This document shows positions 33,384 to 41,727 of a stretch of DNA of 64,000 bases, piece after piece. The stretch's first letter is position 1; the number at the start of each line of letters is the position of its first letter. Where the stretch lies: contig CAYSCX010000001.1 in NCBI GenBank assembly GCA_964429575.1, positions 1-64,000 of the forward strand, read 5' to 3'. The translations under genes were made by a program, and so were the position numbers. The DNA is from CAYSCX01 sp964429575 (lineage in GTDB: Bacteria > Desulfobacterota > Binatia > Binatales > Binataceae). The notes beneath the pieces are model-generated. The model made no database searches and had not been told where the DNA came from. It saw nothing but the letters and a program-made list of their open reading frames with translations.

Positions 33384-34088
33384 GTGGCTACGGGGGAAAG
33401 CGCGGCGCGAAGAATCATTACGGTACCTCAGCCGTCCCAGCGTGAGGCGGCTGATCGTTCGGCTGCGCCGCCACCGTCAGTCACCGCCGGCGGCCTGAAG
33501 CGCGCGGGCGCCAACGCCGCCATAGCGGCGATGTTCCTAATCTCGGCGTTTCCGACCGCGACGTCGGCGCGCGCCAACGAGTTCGCGAACCTGGTCTGGA
33601 TCTCCGGCTGCCTCGTGATGGCGGCTCTGACGCTCATACGCGTGCCGCCGAAGGTGGCGAACGTGAGCGCGGAGACGCTGGTCGCGTCCGGCGCCATGCT
33701 GGTACTGCCCGTTCTGATGCGTCCGGTGGCGGCGGCCGCGGGACTCATGGGCGGCTTCGGGCTCGTGTTCGAGTTCGCTGGAATTTTCTTTTCGCAGTAC
33801 GCGCGGGTTCAGATGGGGCGGCGGTTCGGAATTCTCCCCGCCAATCGCGGGATCGTGACGGGCGGGCCGTTCAGGCTGGTCCGGCATCCTGTCTATTTTG
33901 GTTGGTTCGTTCTGGCGCTCGGGTACGTGATGAATTATCCATCGGCGCGCAACTTCGCACTGATTATCCTAACCGTACCGTTCATGTTCTGGCGCATCCG
34001 CCAGGAAGAAAAGCTGCTGCGCCAGGACCCCGAGTACCGAGCGTATCGCGAACGCGTGCCGTTCATGGTCTTCCCCGCCCTGATGTAG
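33384..34088 (+). CDS. Isoprenylcysteine carboxyl methyltransferase-family membrane protein
   Basis: 234-residue polytopic protein. The last 110 residues carry the ICMT/PEMT signature: G-P-F-R-L-V-R-H-P-V-Y-F-G-W, and E-E-K-L-L-R-Q-D-P-E-Y-R-A-Y-R, which bind SAM and form the C-terminal amphipathic part. Four or five TM helices precede and flank them. Bacterial members methylate unknown lipid or small-molecule substrates. I take GTG (V-A-T-G-E-S) as start because a promoter abuts it; the next in-frame ATG (33531) would remove the first hydrophilic 49 residues. Confidence 0.82.
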   Translation: MATGESAARRIITVPQPSQREAADRSAAPPPSVTAGGLKRAGANAAIAAMFLISAFPTATSARANEFANLVWISGCLVMAALTLIRVPPKVANVSAETLVASGAMLVLPVLMRPVAAAAGLMGGFGLVFEFAGIFFSQYARVQMGRRFGILPANRGIVTGGPFRLVRHPVYFGWFVLALGYVMNYPSARNFALIILTVPFMFWRIRQEEKLLRQDPEYRAYRERVPFMVFPALM

Positions 34089-34131
34089 CTTCGGATGCCG
34101 CAGGTCGTCTTGCGGCGCGCAAACCCGCAGA

Positions 34132-34779
34132 TCACAGAAACAAGGTAAGCGCGCCCGCGCCGATAAGTGCGATCGCCCAAATCAGATCGAGGTTCACCCA
34201 CGCGCTTCTGAGAATCGCAAGCCCGATCCACTGATAGACCGCGACCGCGATCACGCCCATCACGAGCAGCATCGAGAGGGTGTGTACGCCGACGACCGCG
34301 GCTGCCTGCGCAATCGAGTCCACCGCCGCGGGCATGGCATGAGCGTGGTGCTCCGCGCCGGCCGTGGCGTGCTGCATTCCAACCAGCACCGGGAAAAGCA
34401 TCAGGCCCGCGCCGTGCGCCGAAGCCATCAGGAATGACCACAGTACGAGTTGAGCGGAATTGACGCGCATCGAGACCCAGCGCGGATGCGCGCGCGGCCA
34501 GGCCAGCCGAAATAGTCCGAACAGAATCAGTGCGACTGCGCCGGCGGGCTTCAAGTAGTCAAACGCCACGAGCGAACTGAGTCCGCCTACCAGCGCGACC
34601 ACCAGCGTGATTGCCGCGAGGTGGCCGATCGCGATCGGGCCGAGCGCCTTGAGCACCGTCGCGCAGCTATGCTCCTGAAGCCCCAGCGCGACCGCGAACA
34701 GCCACCCCATTGATGGGTCGATGCCGTGGTAGGCGCCCAGCAGTGCGAGCGTCAACCACGGCCAGATCGCGCCGCTCAC
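34132..34779 (-). CDS. Polytopic membrane protein coupled to methanethiol oxidase gene
   Basis: 215-residue hydrophobic protein with about six TM helices. The first has L-L-G-A-Y-H-G-I-D-P-S-M-G-W-L-F-A-V-A-L-G; a His-rich loop E-H-H-A-H-A-M-P lies between helices, and several helices carry lone His residues (I-G-H-L-A-A, A-S-A-H-G-A). Such His could handle a metal, and copper would fit the SBP56 neighbour, but this is inference. Its ATG overlaps the oxidase stop by 4 bases (ATGA), so translation is coupled. No named family is recognised. Confidence 0.7.
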   Translation of the reverse strand: MSGAIWPWLTLALLGAYHGIDPSMGWLFAVALGLQEHSCATVLKALGPIAIGHLAAITLVVALVGGLSSLVAFDYLKPAGAVALILFGLFRLAWPRAHPRWVSMRVNSAQLVLWSFLMASAHGAGLMLFPVLVGMQHATAGAEHHAHAMPAAVDSIAQAAAVVGVHTLSMLLVMGVIAVAVYQWIGLAILRSAWVNLDLIWAIALIGAGALTLFL

Positions 34780-36167
34780 GGATAGCAGAACGAATCAGAC
34801 GAAGCGTCGCCGCCCTCGAGGCGAATCTGATGCGGCCGCTCGCCGTCGAACGTAACCAAGAAGTTCGGATCGAGTTCGAACCCGCCCTGCGGCTTGGCAT
34901 CGAGCTTCGCGACCCATCCGCGGATGCCCTCGGGATAGAACTGCGCGTCCCACGCGCTGTAGAGCGAGTTGCTCACATAGACGCGCCGGCCGTCGCGACT
35001 GACCTCGGCCATCTGCGGCCCGCCGTTGAGCGGTCCACCCTTGGGATGCTGCGCGTGCGAGACGATACCGCCCAGCCGCACCGTGCCCGCGAGCTTGGGC
35101 TCGAACGGATCGCTAACGTCGTACTGGCGCATTTCGCCGGTGCCCCAGCACGAAACGTAGAGGAACCTGTCGTCGAGAGTGAGCACGATGTCGGTGATGA
35201 GCGGCGGCACCGCCTTGAACGGCTTGAGCGCGGCCGGCAGCTTGTCGGGATCCGCGGGCTCAGCGGGCACTTCGATTACCTTGCGCACCGCCCAGTCGTT
35301 GCCCTCGCGATGCCAGAGCCAGACTGATGCCGACAGATCCTTGGTCGAGATGACCACGCCCACGAATCCGTGGGCCTTGGTGGGATCGTGCGCGGGGCGC
35401 AACTCGAGCGGCATCTGGTTCTCTTTGCCGATGTCGAGTTCCTGCACGTGCTGGCGCTTGCGAAGATCCCAGAAGTGGAGCTTGTGGCCGTACTTGCCGG
35501 CGAGCAGCAGGTCTGGGTTGATGCCGTCCTCGATCATGTTCGGGAATCCCCACTCGCTCGTGACCATCACGTCGTAGCCCAGATGCCACCACAAGTCGTA
35601 GGCGAGTTCCTGCGGTCCGCGGTCGACCTCCCAGCGTCCGAGCGGGTCGAAGCTCTCATGGTCGAGCAGAAAGACGCCGCCGGGTCCGCCGCCATCGGGG
35701 GCGCCGAGTGCGCTCATGTAGATGGCATCGGGGCCGCAGTGGCCAGTATGCGGGCGGCTGTAGCCGGTGCGTTCGGCAAGTTCTTCGGGCTCGACCACCT
35801 TGACGATCTGCGGCTTGGCGGAATCGGGCTTGGTGTCGATGATGTAGATGCGCGATGAGCGCAGTCCCGGCACGACCAGGTAGCGGCGTTCGATATGTGG
35901 ATGGGGCGCATAGGGGCACAACGCTGAGCTGCACGCGTTCCAGCCGAAGTGATGCAGCTCATCGCCCACCCTGGGCATATCGAGGCGGCCTATGATCCGG
36001 CCGTAGCCGCTCGACTTTGGGTCCAGGTCAAGCACGTTGAGCGCGTCTGGTTTGCCGTTGTTCGGGGTTGGATTGAACGACACGACGAACGCGCGCTTTT
36101 CGGGCGGCGCCTGCATCGCCATCTTCGGCGACGGGTAAAACGTCTGGTCAGGCTTCCACAACGCCAT
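34776..36167 (-). CDS. mtoX: Selenium-binding protein SBP56 family / methanethiol oxidase
   Basis: 463-residue beta-propeller protein of the SELENBP1/MtoX family, which oxidises methanethiol to formaldehyde, H2S and H2O2 with copper. Family markers: H-H-F-G-W-N-A-C79-S-S, the Se/Cu-side Cys, with C84 five residues on; R-P-H-T-G-H-C-G-P-D-A-I-Y; H-A-Q-H-P-K-G-G-P near the end. The start is fixed by GGAGGT before MALWKPDQTF. No signal peptide is visible, unlike periplasmic MtoX of methylotrophs, so this copy is probably cytoplasmic like the animal protein. No SCO1 or MauG gene is nearby. Confidence 0.93.
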   Translation of the reverse strand: MALWKPDQTFYPSPKMAMQAPPEKRAFVVSFNPTPNNGKPDALNVLDLDPKSSGYGRIIGRLDMPRVGDELHHFGWNACSSALCPYAPHPHIERRYLVVPGLRSSRIYIIDTKPDSAKPQIVKVVEPEELAERTGYSRPHTGHCGPDAIYMSALGAPDGGGPGGVFLLDHESFDPLGRWEVDRGPQELAYDLWWHLGYDVMVTSEWGFPNMIEDGINPDLLLAGKYGHKLHFWDLRKRQHVQELDIGKENQMPLELRPAHDPTKAHGFVGVVISTKDLSASVWLWHREGNDWAVRKVIEVPAEPADPDKLPAALKPFKAVPPLITDIVLTLDDRFLYVSCWGTGEMRQYDVSDPFEPKLAGTVRLGGIVSHAQHPKGGPLNGGPQMAEVSRDGRRVYVSNSLYSAWDAQFYPEGIRGWVAKLDAKPQGGFELDPNFLVTFDGERPHQIRLEGGDASSDSFCYP

Positions 36168-36395
36168 AAGGTACCTCCGGTCGAATTGTGAGGATTGCCA
36201 AGCCAAACCTAATGGCTGTTTGGAGGTGCGGCAAGCGAAATCGATCACTTGCAGTGTCCCATCGAATCAGGGATTCGAGCATCTGCTGTGGCGCTCACGC
36301 GGCTCGGCGTTGATGTTGTACGCTGTTTGATGCGTTGACAGGTGTCGAAGAACGGATCTTTGCACGAGTGATCATCGACAAAGAGGAGCAGTCTG

Positions 36396-37229
36396 GTGGC
36401 ATACAGGACGCTGATCTACGAGACCGATGACCGGATCGCGAAGATCACTCTTAACCGTCCCAAGTACCGCAACGCGCAGTCGCGATTGCTGCTCGAAGAA
36501 CTCGACCATGCATTCGCGGTCGCCGAAACGGATGATGAGGTGCGCGTGGTGGTGCTCGCGGGCGCGGGCGATCACTTTTCGTCGGGGCATGACCTCGGAA
36601 CGCCCGATGAAAAGCAAGACGCGCAGCGCCGGCCATATCCGCGCGGCGTGCGCGGCCTCTATCAGCGCTCGCGCGACCAGTTCCTGGACAACACGCTTCG
36701 TTGGCGCGACCTCTCCAAGCCAACCATCGCGCAGGTGCACGGTTACTGTATTTTCGGCGGCTGGATGATCGCGTCGTCGATGGATTTGATCGTCGCATCC
36801 GAGGATGCGCTCTTCCTGCCCTCGCTGCTCCAGTATTTTTCGATTCCGTGGGACATCGGTGTGCGCAAGGCGAAGGAGGTCCTCTTCCAGAGCCGCTTCA
36901 TGACCGCCGAGGAAGCCTGCCGCGCGGGTTTTGTCAACATCGTAGTGCCACGCGAGAAACTGGCGGACGAGACCATGTCGCTCGCGCGCAAGATTGCGGA
37001 GACCGAACGTCTCACGCTCAGGATGCTCAAGTACGCAGTCAACCGCGCGCAGGACGCGATGGGCTTCCGCAACTCGGTGCAGAACGCGCATTCACACCAC
37101 ATGCTGCTCGGAGTTGGCGAGTTTTTGCGCAACACCGCGGATGGCCGGCAACTGCCCAGGCGCATGGGCGGGGTGGACCAGGCACTCAAGAAACTGGGCA
37201 AGTCAGAGCGCAAAAACAACCGCGACTGA
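36396..37229 (+). CDS. Enoyl-CoA hydratase/isomerase superfamily protein (atypical)
   Basis: 277-residue crotonase starting at GTG after AAGAGGAG. N-R-P-K-Y-R-N-A, G-D-H-F-S-S-G-H-D-L and the R-M-L-K-Y-A-V-N-R-A helix match the fold. The place of Glu144 is Met (F-G-G-W-M) and that of Glu164 is in L-P-S-L-L-Q, so neither hydratase Glu is present. The I-P-W-D-I-G-V-R-K-A-K-E segment marks a distinct subgroup often called enoyl-CoA hydratase without proof. It may be an isomerase or a hydrolase of CoA esters. Confidence 0.87.
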   Translation: MAYRTLIYETDDRIAKITLNRPKYRNAQSRLLLEELDHAFAVAETDDEVRVVVLAGAGDHFSSGHDLGTPDEKQDAQRRPYPRGVRGLYQRSRDQFLDNTLRWRDLSKPTIAQVHGYCIFGGWMIASSMDLIVASEDALFLPSLLQYFSIPWDIGVRKAKEVLFQSRFMTAEEACRAGFVNIVVPREKLADETMSLARKIAETERLTLRMLKYAVNRAQDAMGFRNSVQNAHSHHMLLGVGEFLRNTADGRQLPRRMGGVDQALKKLGKSERKNNRD

Positions 37230-37283
37230 CGAGCAGCTTCGCTCTCCACGTTCGTCTACGATCCGAATTGACGGACGGGTTCG

Positions 37284-38240
37284 ATGCGTTGCGCACCGAC
37301 ACACAGAATCGCACGGGCACTTGCAGGGTTGGTCGCGCTCCTGCCGGCACTCGCGGCGGCGGCGCCGCAGGGTGGCGAGGGTTCGGTGCGTACCGACCTC
37401 GGCCTGGTCGGCTCAGTGGAAGAGTACGTCGTGCGCAAGGGCGATTCGCTCACCCTCATCGGCGCATGCCATGGCGTCGAGCCGCGAACGCTCGCGGAGA
37501 TGAACGGTCTCGACGCCGGCAATCGGCTGCGCGTCGGACAGACGCTGCGCATCGACAACCGTCACGTCGTGCCCGCGCGGGTCGATGACGGGATCATCAT
37601 CAACGTCCCTCAGCGGATGCTCTTCTATTATGACAATGGGGAACTGCTCGGCGCACAACCGGTGGCGCTCGGCAGACCGGGCTGGCCCACGCCCGTCGGC
37701 GAGTTCACCATCCGCGAACTCAGGCGCAATCCGACGTGGTACGTGCCGGAATCGATCCAACGTGAAATGGCACGCAGAGGGGAGCCAGTGCGCAAAACGG
37801 TTCCGCCCGGACCGGACAACCCGCTCAGTGAATATTGGATCGGATTGAGCTTCGGCGCGTACGGCATTCATGGCACGAATGCGCCGCAGAGCATTTACAC
37901 GTTTCAGACGCACGGATGCATCCGGATGCATCCGCCCGCCGCCGAAGATCTGTTCGCAAGGGTCAAGCTTGGCGACCCCGGGCGCGTGATCTACGCAGCG
38001 ATCCTGCTGACGCGGGCCGGCGACGGGCGCATCTACCTCGAGGTCCACCGCGACATCTACCGAAAGAACGCCGGTGGGTTGCGGCGCGTCAAGGAACTTG
38101 CTGAATTGGGCGGACTCGCTGAACAGGTCGATTGGGAACGGGCGGCGGAGGTCATACGCGAACAGCAGGGGATCGCGTTCGACGTTACCGCACGCCGGAT
38201 AGATTCGGCAGACGATGCGAAGCGGAGACCAGTTGAATGA
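37284..38240 (+). CDS. LysM-L,D-transpeptidase (YkuD family)
   Basis: 318-residue exported cell-wall enzyme. A cleavable signal (A-L-A-G-L-V-A-L-L-P-A-L-A-A-A-A) is followed by a LysM domain at about 47-92 (Y-V-V-R-K-G-D-S-L) and a YkuD domain from about 100 to 235. The catalytic motif is H-G-T-N-A-P then T-H-G-C212-I-R-M-H. It forms 3-3 cross-links or attaches proteins to peptidoglycan. The C-terminal 70 residues may bind a partner. The next gene, overlapping by 26 bases, encodes a putative cross-link endopeptidase. Confidence 0.93.
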   Translation: MRCAPTHRIARALAGLVALLPALAAAAPQGGEGSVRTDLGLVGSVEEYVVRKGDSLTLIGACHGVEPRTLAEMNGLDAGNRLRVGQTLRIDNRHVVPARVDDGIIINVPQRMLFYYDNGELLGAQPVALGRPGWPTPVGEFTIRELRRNPTWYVPESIQREMARRGEPVRKTVPPGPDNPLSEYWIGLSFGAYGIHGTNAPQSIYTFQTHGCIRMHPPAAEDLFARVKLGDPGRVIYAAILLTRAGDGRIYLEVHRDIYRKNAGGLRRVKELAELGGLAEQVDWERAAEVIREQQGIAFDVTARRIDSADDAKRRPVE

Positions 38241-38790
38241 AGCGCGCGCCGCGTGGTCGCGGCGTCAGTTTCTGAGGGTTGGCGGGTTGGCGGCGGTGAC
38301 CCTGTTGGCCCCCGCTCTGGCGTTGGGGGCGAGCCGAGCGCGCGCAGCCGGCGTTCGCGAGCTCAAGTTCCTGCATTTGCATACCGGCGAGCGCGTGATT
38401 GCAGTGTACTGGGAGCACGGGCGATACATTCCGGACGCGCTTGCAGCGATCGATCGGATTCTGCGCGACTTTCGCACCGACGATGTGAAGCCCATCGACC
38501 GGCGCTTGCTCGACTTGCTGGCGGACCTCCACATGCGTCTTGAGACTGCGGAACCGTTCGAGATCATCTCGGGCTATCGCTCGCCGGCGACGAACGCGAT
38601 GCTGGTCGAGCGAGGCGGTGTATCGCCGCGAAGCCTGCACATGGACGGCCGCGCGGTGGACGTGTGCGTGCGGGGGCGGTCGCGGGGCGCGCTTCGGCGC
38701 GTGGCGCTCAGGATGAATCGCGGCGGTGTCGGCTACTACCCGCGCTCGGGGTTCGTGCATATCGACACCGGGCGCGTGCGGTCGTGGTGA
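38215..38790 (+). CDS. DUF882/MepK-like murein endopeptidase with Tat-type signal
   Basis: 191-residue M15-like zinc peptidase. The N-terminus has S-R-R-Q-F-L-R-V-G-G, a twin-Arg motif, before a hydrophobic stretch ending A-R-A-A. The mature part shows S-G-Y-R-S-P-A-T-N, S-L-H-M-D-G-R-A-V-D and F-V-H-I-D, the H-x6-D and H-x-D zinc pattern. MepK of E. coli cleaves 3-3 (L,D) cross-links, so the pair with the adjacent transpeptidase suggests making and editing of the same bond. The exact start is uncertain within the overlap. Confidence 0.88.
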   Translation: MRSGDQLNEARAAWSRRQFLRVGGLAAVTLLAPALALGASRARAAGVRELKFLHLHTGERVIAVYWEHGRYIPDALAAIDRILRDFRTDDVKPIDRRLLDLLADLHMRLETAEPFEIISGYRSPATNAMLVERGGVSPRSLHMDGRAVDVCVRGRSRGALRRVALRMNRGGVGYYPRSGFVHIDTGRVRSW

Positions 38791-38794
38791 GCGG

Positions 38795-39556
38795 TCACTT
38801 GGTCGCGACAGCGACGAGCCGCTCGGCGCGCTGATCATAAGCCGTCGCTGCGAAGCTCCCGTAGAGCGTCACGCCCGCAAAGCCGGCACTCCTCAGCAAG
38901 CCTGCGAGCTCCGTCCCCGAATAGATCCGGTGCGACAGGACAGCCTCATACCGTTCCGAGCCTTTTATCAGGGTCCATCGATTCTCCAGCCAGTCCCACC
39001 CGCTGCGAAGCGCTCGCTCCTCGAGAAAGATTGTTCCATCGGGATACCGGTGCCAGTCTCGTTCGCGAAACCTCCGGGCTAGAATCTCTTTGCCCATCAC
39101 GTCAATGACGACTCGCCCGTCAGTCCTAAGCGACGCAAAGAGATTTTTCGCGACCTTCAAATCCTCGTCAGGATTCTCAAAGTAGCCGAAAGTAGTGAAG
39201 CAGTTGATCGCGGCGTCGAAAGCGCTTGGGCGCCGGAAAACGCGCATGTCAGCCTCGACGAACTCCGTCGCGAGTCCTTCTGCTTGTGCGCGGCGTCGGG
39301 CCTCGGCGAGGAACGCGCGCGTTCGATCCACTCCCGTCACGGCGTAACCGCGGCGGGCGAACTCAATCGAATGCCGCCCGACTCCGCACCCGAGATCGAG
39401 TAGCGCCCCTCGCGGCGCGATGCCCAGCAGCGATATTAGGCTTTCCACTTGCGCTGGGGCGACTCCGAGTCGTTCGTCGTTGAATAGGTATGGGGCGACG
39501 GTCTCCCACAGCAGATCGTTGTCGTACCACGCAGGCATCAATCTACGCGCCTTCAC
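38795..39556 (-). CDS. SAM-dependent class I methyltransferase
   Basis: 253-residue Rossmann methyltransferase with L-L-D-L-G-C-G-V-G-R-H-S (motif I), G-V-D-R-T in motif II and A-D-M-R-V-F with I-N-C-F-T-T-F-G-Y-F motif. The last third has strands like small-molecule methyltransferases. It starts at GTG overlapping the preceding stop by 4 bases (GTGA), so it is coupled to the selenoprotein-like gene; an ATG six codons later is possible. Acceptor unknown. Confidence 0.88.
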   Translation of the reverse strand: MKARRLMPAWYDNDLLWETVAPYLFNDERLGVAPAQVESLISLLGIAPRGALLDLGCGVGRHSIEFARRGYAVTGVDRTRAFLAEARRRAQAEGLATEFVEADMRVFRRPSAFDAAINCFTTFGYFENPDEDLKVAKNLFASLRTDGRVVIDVMGKEILARRFRERDWHRYPDGTIFLEERALRSGWDWLENRWTLIKGSERYEAVLSHRIYSGTELAGLLRSAGFAGVTLYGSFAATAYDQRAERLVAVATK

Positions 39557-40155
39557 GATCGCTGCGGCGCGGCGACCTCCTTGAGCGCTTCGCCGTCGGG
39601 TGTGGTGGCGACCAGCCGCTTGAGGCCGTCGTCGAGTTCAACGCCGAACGCATCGGCGACGCGATCCATGAAGTTGAATAAGCACGCGACCATCACGATG
39701 TCGAACGCCTGCTCTTCGGTGAAATGCGCGCGCAGCCCGTCGAGGTCCGCCTTGGTCATCGATGACGGCGCGACCGTTAGCTTCTCCGCGTATTCCAGCA
39801 TCGCGCGATCGCCTTGGGACAGTTTGGCCGCGCGCCAGTCGCGTTTGATCTGACCGACCAGGTCGTGGTCGCCGTGGCTTTGAATGCGGAGGCCCTCCGC
39901 ATGGGCGTTAGTTCAATAGTGGCAGCGGTTGATCGTCGAAACGACCGTCGCGATCATCTCCTCCTGCACCCGCGTCAGGCGCGAGCCGCCGAACGTGACG
40001 GTTCGCGCGGTGCCGGCGATCAATTCGAGCAACTCAGGGCGCGAGCTGAACGATTTGATGATGTTCGGCACGAACCCGAAGCCCTTCCACCGCGAGTAAA
40101 TTTCCGCGACGAGGCCGGTGGCGGCGTCTTCCGGAACCGTCTTGATCCACGCCAT
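39553..40155 (-). CDS. AhpD-like (CMD family) selenoprotein candidate, C-x-x-Sec
   Basis: 200-residue alkylhydroperoxidase/CMD protein whose codon 81 is UGA (39913-39915). Before it the reading is V-S-T-I-N-R-C78-H-Y and after it T-N-A-H-A-E-G-L. Relatives read N-R-C-x-Y-C-x-x-x-H there, so Sec replaces the second redox Cys of CxxCxxxH. The frame stays open on both sides and family likeness continues to the stop (D-W-R-A-A-K-L-S, M-L-E-Y-A-E-K-L-T). A SECIS-like hairpin follows the UGA at once. AGGAGG lies eight bases before the ATG. It would be a thiol/selenol peroxidase or reductase. selA-selD genes are not in the window. A true nonsense mutation is the alternative. Confidence 0.85.
39884..39902 (-). 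promoter_or_regulatory. Bacterial SECIS-like hairpin
   Basis: In the mRNA, ATGCGGAG-GGC-CTCCGCAT forms a perfect 8-bp stem with a GGC triloop. The loop begins 19 bases after the UGA and opens with G, within the spacing and loop rules described for bacterial SECIS elements (apical loop 16-37 nt from UGA, G in its first two positions). It lies in coding sequence, as bacterial SECIS elements do. Confidence 0.8.
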
Positions 40156-40184
40156 ACGCGATTCCTCCTGACTCGGCACGTCGT

Positions 40185-41078
40185 TCAGACAGTGCGTCGC
40201 AAGAAATCGAACATGAGCTTCAAACCCTGGTCGCAGCCCGACAGCATTCCCATCTGGAGGAACCCGTGAGGCATCTCTTCAAGCAGATGCGCTTCGTGGC
40301 GAATGTCGGCGCGCTTGAACGCCTCGGCAATATTTTTCGACTCCGGTAGCAGCGTGTCCGCGGTGCCGCAAATTACGAAGCTCGGCGGCAGCGTACCCGG
40401 CCGGATCGCCTTGAGCGGGCTGAGGCGCGGGTCTTCGAGCAGGGCAGGGTAGCCGCCCGCGGCGTACGCCTTGAGCATCATTTCGAGTGACGCGTCATTT
40501 CCGCCACGCGCGAGCGTCGCGGCCGTGTCGTACACGCCATAGATCAGGAGCGCGGCGCGCGGCTTCGGGCCTGCGTAGTTCTCGGCCGCAAGCGACGTGA
40601 GTGACGCGGCCGCAAGGTTTCCTCCCGCCGAATCGCCGCCGACCGCAAGCCGGTTCGCATCGCCGTTCCAGCGCTTCGCGTTCTCCGCCGCCCACTTGAT
40701 CGCGAACACACAGTCATCGAGGCCCGCCGGGAACGGATGCTCCGGGGCGAGCCGGTAATCAACGTTGATGCACAGGTAGCCGGCCTCGGCGAATTGCATG
40801 CCGAGCTTCTGATGCGACTTCGCGCTGCCGGCGACCCATCCGCCGCCGTGCAGGTAAACGACCACCGGGAACGGCCCTGCGCCCTTGGGCGCGGCGACAT
40901 CGGCGCGAAGAGTCGGACGAATCTCGACGTTTTCGTGGAACGCGCCAACCTCGGGCAGGTTCGAGTTCATCATCGGCATGAACGTCGCGAGCATAGAACG
41001 AAGTTCGGCGACCGAGCTCATCGGTCTTGCCGCCGCTGCCATCTGTTTGAGAATTTCGCGATCTTGATCCGTCGCCAT
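40185..41078 (-). CDS. HSL-family alpha/beta hydrolase (esterase/lipase)
   Basis: 297-residue hormone-sensitive-lipase-type esterase: Y-L-H-G-G-G-W-V-A-G oxyanion motif, G-G-D-S-A-G-G-N-L nucleophile elbow, acid in C-G-T-A-D-T-L, His in M-P-H-G-F-L. The N-terminal 60 residues form the usual cap. GGAG lies upstream of the ATG. It ends 29 bases before the selenoprotein start on the same strand, so hydrolase, AhpD-like protein and methyltransferase form one operon. Substrate unknown; a short acyl ester is typical. Confidence 0.92.
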   Translation of the reverse strand: MATDQDREILKQMAAAARPMSSVAELRSMLATFMPMMNSNLPEVGAFHENVEIRPTLRADVAAPKGAGPFPVVVYLHGGGWVAGSAKSHQKLGMQFAEAGYLCINVDYRLAPEHPFPAGLDDCVFAIKWAAENAKRWNGDANRLAVGGDSAGGNLAAASLTSLAAENYAGPKPRAALLIYGVYDTAATLARGGNDASLEMMLKAYAAGGYPALLEDPRLSPLKAIRPGTLPPSFVICGTADTLLPESKNIAEAFKRADIRHEAHLLEEMPHGFLQMGMLSGCDQGLKLMFDFLRRTV

Positions 41079-41224
41079 GAAGCGCTCCTCCAGCCGTCGA
41101 ATGATGGTCTGGTGTACTCTGCGAAGCCGATTACGATCAACCCGGCTGACGCGTCAGGTTAGTTGCGCTGATTCCACTCGCATGCCGCCGGTGCTAAATG
41201 GGTGAGCGCAGGAGGACGCGGACT

Positions 41225-41626
41225 ATGAAGGGACTCGACAACATTGGTGCGCTGGCTGGGCGGATACTGCTGGGGTTCATCTTCATCTTGGGCGGTTTCA
41301 TGAAGGTGATGGGTCCGGGTGGGACCGCCGCATACATGGTCGCAAGCGGATTCCCCGAAGGCATTGCGCCGCTGCTCGCCTTTCTTGCCGGGGTGCTCGA
41401 ACTGGTCGGCGGATTGATGATTGCAACTGGCTTCCGTGCACGCCTTGCAGCGCTGGTGCTGTTCTTCTTCCTGATCCCGACCACGATTATCTTTCACATG
41501 ATCCCGGGCGGCCAGATGAATCAGGTCAATACCTTCAAGAATTTTGCGATCATGGGCGGGCTGCTGATCCTTGCGACGCGAGGCGGCGGCGGCTTTGGCC
41601 TCGACAGCCGGCGAGCGGCGGCATAG
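41225..41626 (+). CDS. DoxX family membrane protein
   Basis: 133-residue protein with four TM helices and the DoxX pattern: G-R-I-L-L-G-F-I-F-I-L-G-G-F-M-K-V, A-G-V-L-E-L-V-G-G-L-M-I-A-T-G, and N-F-A-I-M-G-G-L-L. Members are linked to thiosulfate:quinone oxidoreductase or to redox homeostasis. GGAGG nine bases before the ATG picks the start; an ATG nine codons earlier is possible. No DoxD or DoxA partner nearby. Confidence 0.9.
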   Translation: MKGLDNIGALAGRILLGFIFILGGFMKVMGPGGTAAYMVASGFPEGIAPLLAFLAGVLELVGGLMIATGFRARLAALVLFFFLIPTTIIFHMIPGGQMNQVNTFKNFAIMGGLLILATRGGGGFGLDSRRAAA

Positions 41627-41660
41627 CAGGCTGCGGGGAAGATCGCTCCAGAAATAACGT

Positions 41661-41694
41661 GGGCGCGGAGGATTCGGTGGAATCCTCCGCGCCC
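41661..41694. terminator. Bidirectional hairpin between convergent genes
   Basis: GGGCGCGGAGGATTC and its exact complement form a 15-bp stem with a GGTG loop. It lies 34 bases after the DoxX stop and 33 bases before the grxD stop, so it can end both transcripts. No U-tract is present; a Rho-assisted or stabilising role is possible. Confidence 0.7.
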
Positions 41695-41727
41695 ATGTCG
41701 ATTCGAGCGCAGTGATTTGAATCGTTG

